A stretch of DNA of 64,000 nt from Oscillospiraceae bacterium (GTDB lineage: Bacteria > Bacillota > Clostridia > Oscillospirales > Oscillospiraceae). The position numbers and the translations under genes were made by a program. The notes beneath the pieces are model-generated. The model made no database searches. It saw only the letters and a list, made by a program, of their open reading frames with translations, and was not told the origin of the DNA. The stretch is from assembly GCA_017430455.1 (NCBI GenBank), contig JAFRMX010000008.1:62001-126000 (forward strand). The letters are read 5' to 3'. Shown here in pieces: positions 43,667-51,521 of this stretch; position 1 is the stretch's first letter; every line of letters begins with the position of its first letter.

Positions 43667-44874
43667 AAGCAGAGAGAGATTTTCCTAAATTTACGGTCTC
43701 GGCCAAGGGGACCCGCTGGGTCGAAAACGGGCACCCCTGGATCTACGAGGCCGAGATAACCGATGCCCCGGACTGCGAAAACGGCGCCCTGGTCGACGCC
43801 GTCAGCGAGAAGGGCAAATACCTGGGGACGGGCTTTCTGAGCCTAAGCAGCAAAATAAGGATACGCCTCGTCTCTCGAAACGCAAACGACAGCTTTAATG
43901 AGGATTTCTGGAGAAGGCGCGCGTCCTACGCCTGGGACTACCGCAAAACGGTCATGCCCGGGGACACCTCTGCCTGCCGCTTCATCTTCGGAGAGTCGGA
44001 CGGCTTTCCCGGCCTTACGGTTGACAGGTTCAATGACGTTCTGGTCACGCAGACCCTCTCGGCCGGCATGGAGAAGAGAAAGGACCTGATCTTCCCGATC
44101 CTCCTGGAGACCTTAAAAGAGGACGGGCAGGAGATAAGGGGCATATACGAGAGAAACGACGTCGCGATCCGCGCCCTCGAGGGCCTTGACGAGGGAAAAG
44201 GCTGGTTTTACGGCGAAGGGGAAACGGTCACGGAGATCGCAGAGAACGGCATAAGATACCTCGTCGACTTCGAAAACGGCCAGAAGACGGGCTTTTTCCT
44301 GGACCAGAAATACAACCGCCTCGCCGTCGCGAGGATAGCCAGGGGCAAAAAGGTCCTCGACTGCTTCACTCACACCGGCTCATTTGCATTAAACGCAGCT
44401 CTGGGCGGAGCGCAGAGCGTTACGGCCGTGGACATCTCACGAAGCGCGATCGACATGGCCATTGCCAACGCGGAGCGAAACGGCCTTAAGGACAGGATGG
44501 ATTTTCTTGCGGCCGACATTTTCGACCTTCTGCCCTCGCTGATACAAAAAGGCGGAAAGCCCTACGATCTGATAATCCTCGACCCGCCCGCCTTTACCAA
44601 GTCCCGCAGGACGGCAGACAGGGCCGAGAAGGGCTACAAGGAGATAAACCTCCGCGCCCTGCAGCTGCTTCCGAGAGGAGGCTATCTTGCCACAGCCTCC
44701 TGCAGCCACTTCATGCCCTCGGAGCGCTTCGTCAGCATGCTAAAGAGCGCCGCCCGGGACGCCGGAGTCGAACTCAAACAGATCGAGGCGCGCCAGCAGG
44801 CCCCGGACCACCCGATCCTGTGGAACGTCCCCGAGACTGATTATCTCAAATTCTATATATTCCAGGCGGTCTGA
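43663..44874 (+). CDS. RlmI-like class I rRNA (cytosine-C5) methyltransferase
   Basis: This 403-residue protein has an N-terminal PUA-like RNA-binding domain (VENGHPWIYEAEI), a central segment with IYERNDVAIRALEGL, the link DFENGQKTGFFLDQKYNR, and a SAM-binding domain (VLDCFTHTGSFALNAALGGA). IILDPPAFTK and YLATASCSHFM supply the catalytic motif IV and cysteine regions of the RlmI/RlmK group. The start is TTG at 43663 overlapping the previous stop, with AAGGGAG upstream. Confidence 0.9.
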   Translation: MKAERDFPKFTVSAKGTRWVENGHPWIYEAEITDAPDCENGALVDAVSEKGKYLGTGFLSLSSKIRIRLVSRNANDSFNEDFWRRRASYAWDYRKTVMPGDTSACRFIFGESDGFPGLTVDRFNDVLVTQTLSAGMEKRKDLIFPILLETLKEDGQEIRGIYERNDVAIRALEGLDEGKGWFYGEGETVTEIAENGIRYLVDFENGQKTGFFLDQKYNRLAVARIARGKKVLDCFTHTGSFALNAALGGAQSVTAVDISRSAIDMAIANAERNGLKDRMDFLAADIFDLLPSLIQKGGKPYDLIILDPPAFTKSRRTADRAEKGYKEINLRALQLLPRGGYLATASCSHFMPSERFVSMLKSAARDAGVELKQIEARQQAPDHPILWNVPETDYLKFYIFQAV

Positions 44875-44896
44875 GACCGCGACTGAGGTGATTTGA

Positions 44897-45721
44897 ATGA
44901 TAGAAAGCAAAACGATAGTTCTGACCGGTGCGAGCTCCGGCATAGGCTTCGAGGTTCTGAAGCTTCTCGCGAAGGGCAAGGGAAACAGGATCCTCGCCGT
45001 AGCGCGCCATGTGGACAATATCCGCGGCTTTGCGGACAACGTCACGGCCTTTCCCTGCGACATAAGCACGAAAGAGGGCGTGGACAGAGTCTTCGAAAAG
45101 GCCGAAGAGCTCTTCGGAAAGATAGATCTCTTCTACGCCAATGCCGGCTTTCCCTATTACGAGGAGTTCAATTACACCGACTGGGACAGGATCGACGCGA
45201 TATTCCGCACGAACACGATCTCCCCGATCTACACCTACGCCAGGTACATAAAGCACCTTGACGGGCGCGAGGGGATCCTGGCCTACACGGTCAGCGCCAT
45301 AGGCGAGATGGCCATGCCCGGCTACGCTCTGTACTCCTCCTCGAAGTTTGCCCTCAACGGCTTCCAGCAGGCGATCCGCCTCGAGAAGCCGGACAATCTC
45401 CAGATAACCTGCCTCTACCCGGTCGCGACCGATACCAATTTCTTCAAGGTGGCCAATCCGGTGGAGTTCGAAAAGCCCTTCCCGGTCCAGAAGCCCGCCC
45501 ATGTGGCGAAAAAGATGGTCGAAGGGATAGAGGCCGGAAAGGCGATCGTGTCTCCCTGCGGGCTCTTCGGCTTCGCGAAGGTTCTGATGGGAGTGGTCCC
45601 TCCGGTGAGGACGGTGTACTGGAACATGGAGAAAGCCAAGCTCGAGCGCTTTAAGAAGAAGCTGGAGAAGATCGCGGAAGAGGTCCGCGATGAGATAAAG
45701 GAGCACGGCCTTGGGATATGA
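44897..45721 (+). CDS. Short-chain dehydrogenase/reductase
   Basis: This 274-residue protein has TGASSGIGFEV (nucleotide binding) near residue 9, YANAGFPYY, and the catalytic Tyr-x-x-x-Lys in YALYSSSKFAL near residue 140. The TGASSGIG form and the basic residues after the second strand (ARHVD) do not decide between NADH and NADPH. The C-terminus carries a helical, Lys/Glu-rich tail (EKAKLERFKKKLEKIAEEVR). It is followed by a flavin enoate-reductase-like gene with overlapping start, so both may act on one unsaturated lipid or steroid-like substrate. Confidence 0.85.
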   Translation: MIESKTIVLTGASSGIGFEVLKLLAKGKGNRILAVARHVDNIRGFADNVTAFPCDISTKEGVDRVFEKAEELFGKIDLFYANAGFPYYEEFNYTDWDRIDAIFRTNTISPIYTYARYIKHLDGREGILAYTVSAIGEMAMPGYALYSSSKFALNGFQQAIRLEKPDNLQITCLYPVATDTNFFKVANPVEFEKPFPVQKPAHVAKKMVEGIEAGKAIVSPCGLFGFAKVLMGVVPPVRTVYWNMEKAKLERFKKKLEKIAEEVRDEIKEHGLGI

Positions 45722-47789
45722 CATGCTTTTGAGCCCGATGAATATCGGGACCATGACTCTCAAAAACAGGACCGTGATGACCGCGGCGGAGATGAGTCTC
45801 GGTCAGACGGACGGCTGCCCCACGGAGAAGATGATCGCTTACTACGAGGAGCGCGCCAAGGGCGGGATCGCCATGATAATTCCCGGTATCTGCCGTGTAA
45901 ACGACATGGGCGCGGCCTCCACCTTCACCCAGCTCTCGATGAGCCACGATTACCACATAGAGCCGATGAGAGCCTTCGCGGAGCGTCTCCATAAGCACGG
46001 GGCGAAACTCTGCATCCAGCTCCACCACCCCGGCAGGCAGGGCTACGCGAGTTCGATAAACACGCTTCCGGTCGTGATCCCCGTAGTCAGGCGCTTCCCG
46101 AAAGTGCTCGACGCTCTCTTCAAATGCACGCCGCTGCTTCTTGGTCTGGAGGAGAAGGGCATCTGCATGTCCGTCCAGAGCCCCTCGGACTGCGAGCTCA
46201 GCGCCCACGGGGCGACCAGGATCCACGCGATGAGCACGCGCGAGATAAAAAATCTGATACAGGATTTCATAAACGCCGCGGAGCGCTGCAAAAAGGCGGG
46301 AGTGGACGCGGTGGAGCTGCACGGCGGCCACGGCTACCTGATCCAGCAGTTCCTCTCGCCGAATACGAACCTCCGTACGGACGAATACGGCGGCAGCTTC
46401 GAGAACAGGCTCCGCTTTTTAAGGGAGATCATCGAGGGGATTAGAGAGCGCTGCGGGCGGGACTACCCTCTGATAGTGCGCCTCACGGCCGACGAGATGT
46501 ACGACAGGATCGGAAAGCCCGGCAAGGGCTACGGCCTGGAGGACGGTAAGCGGATCGCGAAGAGGCTCGAGGAGCTCGGCGTCGACGCGATAAACGTGAC
46601 CTCCGCCTGCTACGACGTGTACAACCGCTGGCTGGAGCCCACATCCTACGAGCCGGGCTGGAGAGCCTATCTGGCGAAGGAGATAAAGAGCGTAGTTTCG
46701 ATCCCGGTCATCGCCGCCAACTTCATGCGCTCGCCCGACCAGGCCGAGAGGCAGCTGGAGGAGGGATATCAGGACTTCATAGGCTCCGCGCGCTCCTTCA
46801 TCTGCGAGCCTCACTGGATAAAGAAGATCGAGGAGGGACGCCCTGAGCAGATCAGGCGCTGCATAGGCTGCCTCCACTGCATAAGCTCCTTCATGACCAA
46901 CGCCAAGATCGGAAAGAGCGGGGAGTGCGCCTTGAATCCCGGAGTCGGGCTCGAGCCGTACTACGAGGAGCCGCCGAAGGACGGAGCTTGCAGAAGGATA
47001 GTGATCATCGGTGCCGGAATAGCGGGGCTCGCAGCCGCCGAGATACTGCTAAAGCGCGGCTTTGCCGTGACTGTGCTCGAGAAGGAAGAGATGCCCGGAG
47101 GCCAGATCAATACTGCCGCCGCCTGCAATCTCAAGGGCAAGCTCTCCTGGGCGATAGAGGACAGGCTCGCGGTACTGGACGCCCTTGGAGCGGAGATCCG
47201 CTTCGGAGTCAAGGTGACTCCCGCGGAAGTTAAGGAACTCGATCCCTATGCCGTGATAGTCGCGACGGGCGCGGAGCCGATAAGGCCGGCTTCCATCCTC
47301 GGAAGCAATCTGCCCCACGTTTTTACGCCGCCTGAGATAATACACAGGGAGACAGTAATAGAGAATAAAAAGGTGATCGTCGCCGGCAGCGGAATGACCG
47401 GCCTCGAGACTGCCGAGATCCTGAACGAGACGGGAAACGAGGTGACCGTCATCGAGATGGCCGATGAGATCGCCCCGGGGACCTGGTTCCAGCTTCTGGA
47501 CGACGAACTCGAGCGCCTCGTGCCCGCGGGGACCAGCTTCCTTACCTCCTGCGAGCTGATGAGGATAGAAAAGGACAGCGTAACGGTCCTCGACAGGAAA
47601 GAGGGGAAGGTCCGCGTAATACCGGCCGATGCCGTCGTCCTCTCACTGGGAGTGCGCGGAGACAAAAAGCTCGCAAACCAGCTCTCGGGCGAGTTCGACC
47701 GGGTCTTCACGATCGGCGACGCCGTCTCCAGCGGCACCATAGCCGACGCCGTCAAAAGCGCCCGCGCCTGCTGCGAGGGGATAAGGTGA
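45711..47789 (+). CDS. NADH:flavin oxidoreductase / 2,4-dienoyl-CoA or enoate reductase-like enzyme
   Basis: This 692-residue enzyme has an N-terminal Old Yellow Enzyme barrel (about residues 1-370; LHHPGRQG, GVDAVELHGGHGYLIQQFLSP, GGSFENRLRF), a four-cysteine cluster site (CIGCLHC and a later GECALNP), and a C-terminal FAD/NAD region (VIIGAGIAGLAAAEILL near residue 429 and VIVAGSGMTGLETAEIL near 555). This is the layout of 2,4-dienoyl-CoA reductase, BaiCD/BaiH and clostridial enoate reductases. The cysteine spacing (C-x2-C-x2-C-x15-C) differs from E. coli FadH. The start is TTG at 45711, with AAGGAG eight bases before it, inside the SDR gene. Confidence 0.88.
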   Translation: MGYDMLLSPMNIGTMTLKNRTVMTAAEMSLGQTDGCPTEKMIAYYEERAKGGIAMIIPGICRVNDMGAASTFTQLSMSHDYHIEPMRAFAERLHKHGAKLCIQLHHPGRQGYASSINTLPVVIPVVRRFPKVLDALFKCTPLLLGLEEKGICMSVQSPSDCELSAHGATRIHAMSTREIKNLIQDFINAAERCKKAGVDAVELHGGHGYLIQQFLSPNTNLRTDEYGGSFENRLRFLREIIEGIRERCGRDYPLIVRLTADEMYDRIGKPGKGYGLEDGKRIAKRLEELGVDAINVTSACYDVYNRWLEPTSYEPGWRAYLAKEIKSVVSIPVIAANFMRSPDQAERQLEEGYQDFIGSARSFICEPHWIKKIEEGRPEQIRRCIGCLHCISSFMTNAKIGKSGECALNPGVGLEPYYEEPPKDGACRRIVIIGAGIAGLAAAEILLKRGFAVTVLEKEEMPGGQINTAAACNLKGKLSWAIEDRLAVLDALGAEIRFGVKVTPAEVKELDPYAVIVATGAEPIRPASILGSNLPHVFTPPEIIHRETVIENKKVIVAGSGMTGLETAEILNETGNEVTVIEMADEIAPGTWFQLLDDELERLVPAGTSFLTSCELMRIEKDSVTVLDRKEGKVRVIPADAVVLSLGVRGDKKLANQLSGEFDRVFTIGDAVSSGTIADAVKSARACCEGIR

Positions 47790-47795
47790 AAGATC

Positions 47796-47975
47796 CTAAT
47801 TGACGTCGGACCCTGTCTCGACCGTCCTCTCGATCGAATAAATCTTCACATCTCCGGTGACCGAAAGACGGTACCGGAGATGATCGCATCTTTTGGGCAG
47901 AACGGAGATAGTGTAAGTGCGCAGACTTTCCGACCCCGCCTGGTCCTTCGTTATACCCGCTTGTATAACGGTTAC
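47796..47975 (-). pseudogene. 3' remnant of an unidentified gene (about 59 codons, no start)
   Basis: The minus strand has an open stretch of 59 codons ending at a TAG (47796-47798). Its translation includes AGITKDQAGSESLRTYTISV, RYRLSVTGDVKIYS and ends TVETGSDVN. The composition looks like a genuine, beta-rich protein C-terminus, and its GC-rich codons match the chromosome. Upstream it runs straight into a stop (TAA) and the AT-rich inverted-repeat element, with no start codon or ribosome-binding site. I infer a gene cut at or near the element's left end. Phage-structural proteins often have such tails, but I cannot assign the family. A hairpin (47849-47882) lies within it. Confidence 0.5.
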
Positions 47976-47989
47976 TTACATTGATTTTT

Positions 47990-48669
47990 TATTTTAGTCA
48001 CTGCAAAAAATAATTTGGTTACCATCGAATGGAATGGCGAATCTCTTGCAGCGCAATGGTTTTGGATTTTAGTCACTTTAGTCACCGGTGTGAGCAATAA
48101 GACAGCGTAAAATTATGTAAACAAATCCCCGAGTGATTTCATTCCTGATGACGGAATTGTTTCTCGCAAGGGCGTATGAAGCGATCGGCTGATTGTAATT
48201 GTAATAGGCTATAATAGTAATTACATTACAATGGAATTCAGACCGGGAATTGTAATTGTAAAAGGGTAAGCATTACCCCTTTTACAATTAGCAATTCCCT
48301 GGAATTACAATACAATTATGTAAATCGGTTTTGGAAAAACGGTTTTTAACATCTTTTTTTGGTGTTTGGGTCAGACTCGTATATTTTCAAAAGTGTGAAA
48401 AAGATTTTATGCACTCGTCCGTGCATTTTATGTTTGTGATTCATACAGATCATTTTTTTCGATTAGTTTGAACAGTTCATAATAAAAAACCTCCTCACTT
48501 ACCATGCACGAAGAAAAGAAAACTTCACGGTTTGCAGTGTAAAATCTTAAAAAAACAAGGGTTCAAAAAAACGGTGACTAAAGTGACTAAAATCGAAACC
48601 GCTTCTGCCGCAACGTTTTCAAAAGAACAAAAGACAGTAACTAAAATAATTATTCCGGTGACTAAATTC
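47990..48669. mobile_element. Non-coding element with long imperfect terminal inverted repeats and ordered 9-mer sites
   Basis: The left arm (47993-48085) and the right arm (48574-48666) are gapless inverted relatives over 93 bases, about 70 percent identical by hand count, including a perfect 23-base block (48065-48087 against 48572-48594). Each arm carries four GTGACTAAA-type 9-mers at offsets 0, 9, 63 and 84 from the inner side. Six are exact, and the variants are GTAACCAAA and GTAACTAAA. The 484-base interior has a two-part palindrome (48245-48266/48277-48299), A/T-rich text and no gene. This resembles a transposon-end or MITE-like element, possibly mobilised in trans; read as codons, the 9-mers give Val-Thr-Lys, so relics of a coding repeat are an alternative. 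Confidence 0.55.
48245..48299. repeat. Large palindrome inside the element
   Basis: GGGAATTG (48245-48252) pairs with CAATTCCC (48292-48299), and ATTGTAAAAGGG (48255-48266) pairs with CCCTTTTACAAT (48277-48288), separated by a two/three-base internal loop and a ten-base apex. No T run follows on either strand, so it is not a standard terminator. Related TTGTAATTGTAA text surrounds it. Confidence 0.85.
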
Positions 48670-48856
48670 TCTCTATTCGAAAAGTCCTGCCTGAGGATCT
48701 GCCCTGAGACGGGGACAGGGCGATGATAGACGAGATCTTCGCCGATGAGATCCGCGCCTTCGACCGGAAATACGAATAAAAATCATTTAAAAAAGAAAAA
48801 TTAAAAAAAACAGCCCCGAAATACACATATATGTATTCGAGGCTGTTTAAGCTTGC
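48670..48856. other. Spacer right of the element, with a hairpin
   Basis: No convincing gene. A short open frame of 18 codons (48723-48779, MIDEIFADEIRAFDRKYE) has normal GC-rich codon style and may be a gene end left by rearrangement, but it has no good ribosome-binding site. At 48809-48850 an imperfect hairpin (AACAGCC...GGCTGTT outer stem) has a strong T run on the minus strand, so it looks like a terminator for minus-strand transcription, although no minus gene lies to its right. Confidence 0.4.
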
Positions 48857-48885
48857 TTTACAGAAAAAAACGGGTTTGGTATAAT
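48857..48885 (+). promoter_or_regulatory. Promoter of the AT-rich cargo genes
   Basis: TTTACA (48857-48862) and a perfect TATAAT (48880-48885) are 17 bases apart, 34 bases before the 52-residue gene. Confidence 0.72.
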
Positions 48886-48919
48886 ATATATTTGGATTAT
48901 TATGAAAGGAAATCTAAAC

Positions 48920-49078
48920 ATGAAAAAAGGAACTGTAGTCAGAATAGCGGAAAAGTGGAGAGACCAGAGCGAAACAGAGCATGGAATTGCTCTCGAACAG
49001 ATCAAATACACAGGTAGCAGCTACGATAAGCTCGAAGAACTGATCATGGGCATTGTCAAAAAATACGGATGCGAGTAA
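48920..49078 (+). CDS. Small protein of unknown function (52 residues)
   Basis: The protein runs from MKKGTVVRIAEKWRDQ to IMGIVKKYGCE. It is charged and helical, with no signal or membrane segment. AAAGGAAA precedes the ATG, and a strong promoter lies 34 bases upstream, which is the main reason to call it. The next gene begins 13 bases after its stop with its own AAGGAG, so the two form a small operon. Low-GC codon use is shared with the following genes. It is too short to place in a family by eye. Confidence 0.68.
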   Translation: MKKGTVVRIAEKWRDQSETEHGIALEQIKYTGSSYDKLEELIMGIVKKYGCE

Positions 49079-49091
49079 GGAGAATTATCAT

Positions 49092-49763
49092 ATGCCAAAA
49101 TGCAGGTTATGTGGGAAAAGTGGGCTTTTCTTTAGAGTAAACGATGATGGGTTATGCAGTAATTGTGCAAATAAACAACGCACACCAGTTTCAAAGCCCA
49201 TACGTTCAGTGAAACAGGAAGTCGCAAAACAGGATAAAGAGCTATCAAGGTTGTTGAAAGCGGAAGAAGCATATGACAACGATAATGATATTCAGCAGTT
49301 GATATCCGTGTACGAGGATGTTTTCATAACTCAAAAAAGCACCCTGAATTCTCAGTCACGATGGTTTAGTCTTGTTGACTTATACCTGAAAGCTGGCCAG
49401 AATGATAAGGCTTGGGCATGGCTTAACCAACTTTCAGTTCAACACCCCGACTATATGAGTAAAATTGAGGATAAACGCTACAGGATTCTCAACAAGGAAG
49501 GACGCTTTTTGGATGCGATGCTTAGTTTAATGGCATCAATTGGCTATGCTGAAGGTAATGCTGTTCCCTTGGCTTACTACCAAACATATGGGAAGGATAA
49601 ATTCTTAAAATCGGCTCCTGCTTTAATCAAGAAACTAAAGTGGCCGACGACTGACTTGGATTCGCTTGAAGCTATGCTCTCGTCGTCCATAGGAAAAACA
49701 CAATTCAAGTATTCTACGTTAAGGGATAAGTATAAAAAGTTCGTTGAGAGCAAAGACGCCTGA
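49092..49763 (+). CDS. Zinc-ribbon protein with helical-repeat body, unknown function
   Basis: This protein of about 223 residues opens MPKCRLCGKSGLFF and NDDGLCSNCANK, a four-cysteine zinc ribbon (about residues 4-33). A charged linker follows, then a helical region with tetratricopeptide-like pairs (RWFSLVDLYLKAGQNDKAWAW and later repeats). The frame opens at 49053, but AAGGAG sets the ATG at 49092. It is AT-rich in codon use compared with flanking chromosome, like its neighbours. The arrangement suggests a protein-binding adaptor; no partner is evident beyond the 52-residue gene product. Confidence 0.7.
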   Translation: MPKCRLCGKSGLFFRVNDDGLCSNCANKQRTPVSKPIRSVKQEVAKQDKELSRLLKAEEAYDNDNDIQQLISVYEDVFITQKSTLNSQSRWFSLVDLYLKAGQNDKAWAWLNQLSVQHPDYMSKIEDKRYRILNKEGRFLDAMLSLMASIGYAEGNAVPLAYYQTYGKDKFLKSAPALIKKLKWPTTDLDSLEAMLSSSIGKTQFKYSTLRDKYKKFVESKDA

Positions 49764-49845
49764 TTTGCACACCCCTTGGCCGTTTGCACCCCCCTAAATT
49801 GAAATGCACCCCCCTAAAGGGCAGGTGAACTCCCCTCCGGGTAAT
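49764..49845 (+). repeat. Four decaying tandem repeats of about 20 bp (TTTGCACCCCCCTAAA type)
   Basis: Units begin near 49764, 49783, 49803 and 49823. The second and third share TGCACCCCCCTAAA; the first (TGCACACCCCTTGG) and fourth (TGAACTCCCCTCCG) are degenerate. Repeats of this spacing occur at ends of some insertion sequences with several transposase sites, so a solitary element end is possible. No transposase is nearby. Confidence 0.7.
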
Positions 49846-50042
49846 TCTATCAAAACGCGATACCTTTTCCATAAAAGACCGGTAATTCAGTTACTGGGTT
49901 TATCGTAATTTTGAAATTCAAAAGAATATGATATAATTCAAATGGTTATGAAAAAGCTATTCAAGATGTTCTTTATCAGGCTGAAAACTTCAAGAAATAC
50001 AGCGACATATTATTATGGAGGAAGAGGAAAGAGATAATATAT

Positions 50043-51410
50043 ATGAAAAGAATATCTGTTTTATTATTAGCATTAATTATATCTTTTTCTCTGTGTGCGT
50101 GCGGAGATAAAACTAAAAGTGAAAATATAGTATCAACGCCTACAATCTCAGAAGAAGAAAATGATCCATATAGAGTTGGAGCAATTATAAAATTTGGAAA
50201 GTATGAGCAAGATAATAAGATTGACAACGGGATGGAGGAAATTGAATGGAAAATACTAGAAAGGGATAGCGACAAAGCTCTAATAATAAGCAAAAACTGT
50301 CTTGATTGTCAGCCTTATAATACCGAATCTAAAGAAGTTACATGGGAAACTAGTTCTATAAGAAAATGGTTAAATAAAGATTTTATAGAAAGTGCATTTT
50401 CAAACAAGGAGCAGGAACTGATTATTTCATCATCAGATAAGGTTTTTTTATTAAGCAAGGATGAAGCTAACAAATATTTCAATACAGATTCAGCCAGACA
50501 AGCTAAAGGAACTGCGTATGCAGTTGCACATGGGGAGTATGTTATTTCAGATGGTGGCAGCCGGTGGTGGTTGCGCTCGTCATCCCGTTCCTCTTCTGCC
50601 CCTTGCATAGGATATCGTGGCGCAATAGCTAGCAACGGGCTTGGGGTTTTTGCTGACGGTATTACGGTTCGACCCGCTCTTTGGATTAATATTACAGAAA
50701 AAATTGAGAAAGTAGAACCAAATAACCCCAATATAGAGCACGAACACAATTGGATTCCAGCGACAAATGCTACCCCTGCAACGTGTTCAATTTGCGGTGT
50801 ACGTAAAGGCGGAGCACCGATTGATGGAGCGTGGAGGGATAAACCGGATAAAGATAATATACAATATGAGCTTGTAATAGATACAAATAAAGGGATAGTC
50901 TATTTTAATTCAATTGAAAACAAAACAACTTCAAAACTATTCGATATGGAAATAGACGAGTATTCTGATGATTATATTATGGCAGGAGGAATGATAATTA
51001 CTTATATTGACGATAATACTCTTTCTACAGATAACGATTCACTATTCACGGATCCGCCGTTAAAAAGGTATTCATATGGTACACAAGAAGTATTTGATAT
51101 AGATTATGATAATCCTCAGAAGAAAGATACAACTACAGGCAGCGATGCCCGTCATACAGATGCCGAAGCATTTACAATAGCATGTGAAATAGTGGAATCA
51201 AAATTGAAATCTCCCTCGACAGCGAAATTCTGCAAAGTTACAGAGGCAGGAATAGAACATTTAGGAAATGGCCGTTATAGGGTAAAAGGATGGGTTGATG
51301 CCCAGAACAGTTTCGGAGCAACCCTTCGCCAAACGTTCCAAGTTACATATACAGCGGTAAAAAAAGGAAATGACATAGGTTATCGGGAGGCCGATTGTTC
51401 AATATACTAA
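50043..51410 (+). CDS. Lipoprotein with DUF6273-type domain and zinc-binding insert
   Basis: This 455-residue protein has a lipoprotein signal (SFSLCACGDK, Cys near residue 20). Residues about 44-220 look like DUF6273: FGKYEQDN, IEWKILERD, then SIRKWLNKDFIESAFSNKE and GGSRWWLRSS, ending RPALWINI. A segment with HEHNWIPATNATPATCSICG (about residues 236-255) resembles a small metal-binding repeat. The C-terminal domain (CEIVESKLKSPSTAKF onwards, to YREADCSIY) resembles envelope domains of unknown role. Codon use is AT-rich and unlike most of the window, suggesting transfer. GAGGAAGAGG-like bases precede the ATG. Confidence 0.75.
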   Translation: MKRISVLLLALIISFSLCACGDKTKSENIVSTPTISEEENDPYRVGAIIKFGKYEQDNKIDNGMEEIEWKILERDSDKALIISKNCLDCQPYNTESKEVTWETSSIRKWLNKDFIESAFSNKEQELIISSSDKVFLLSKDEANKYFNTDSARQAKGTAYAVAHGEYVISDGGSRWWLRSSSRSSSAPCIGYRGAIASNGLGVFADGITVRPALWINITEKIEKVEPNNPNIEHEHNWIPATNATPATCSICGVRKGGAPIDGAWRDKPDKDNIQYELVIDTNKGIVYFNSIENKTTSKLFDMEIDEYSDDYIMAGGMIITYIDDNTLSTDNDSLFTDPPLKRYSYGTQEVFDIDYDNPQKKDTTTGSDARHTDAEAFTIACEIVESKLKSPSTAKFCKVTEAGIEHLGNGRYRVKGWVDAQNSFGATLRQTFQVTYTAVKKGNDIGYREADCSIY

Positions 51411-51442
51411 TTTGGTGGTATTAGGTCAGATCCGTAACAGAG

Positions 51443-51476
51443 CGGATTGCCGCGGAGCGAAGCTCCTCGCAATGAC
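51443..51476 (+). repeat. Dispersed palindromic repeat, copy A
   Basis: CGGATTGCCGCG, a short hairpin (GGAGCGAAGCTCC) and TCGCAATGAC. Related copies are at 52369-52394, 53344-53371 and 53495-53513. Repeats of this kind are known in many bacterial genomes as small intergenic palindromes. Confidence 0.8.
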
Positions 51477-51521
51477 AGGAGAGAATCAAAGCCAGTTTAT
51501 ATAATCATAAAGGAAAGTCAG

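Noticed and set aside
47849-47882. Ten-base hairpin CATCTCCGGT/ACCGGAGATG as the terminator of the flavoenzyme operon
   Set aside because: No T run follows on the plus strand within the usual distance, and it lies inside the coding-like remnant; a role as terminator is possible but not supported.
48532-48726. A 64-codon open frame with VTKVTK and VTK repeats
   Set aside because: It has no convincing ribosome-binding site or promoter and runs through the right arm of the inverted-repeat element; its repeats are explained by the 9-mers. Kept as a finding about the element, not as a gene.
49942-50037. A 31-codon open frame before the DUF6273 lipoprotein gene
   Set aside because: It has no ribosome-binding site, and its end overlaps the ribosome-binding region of the lipoprotein gene.
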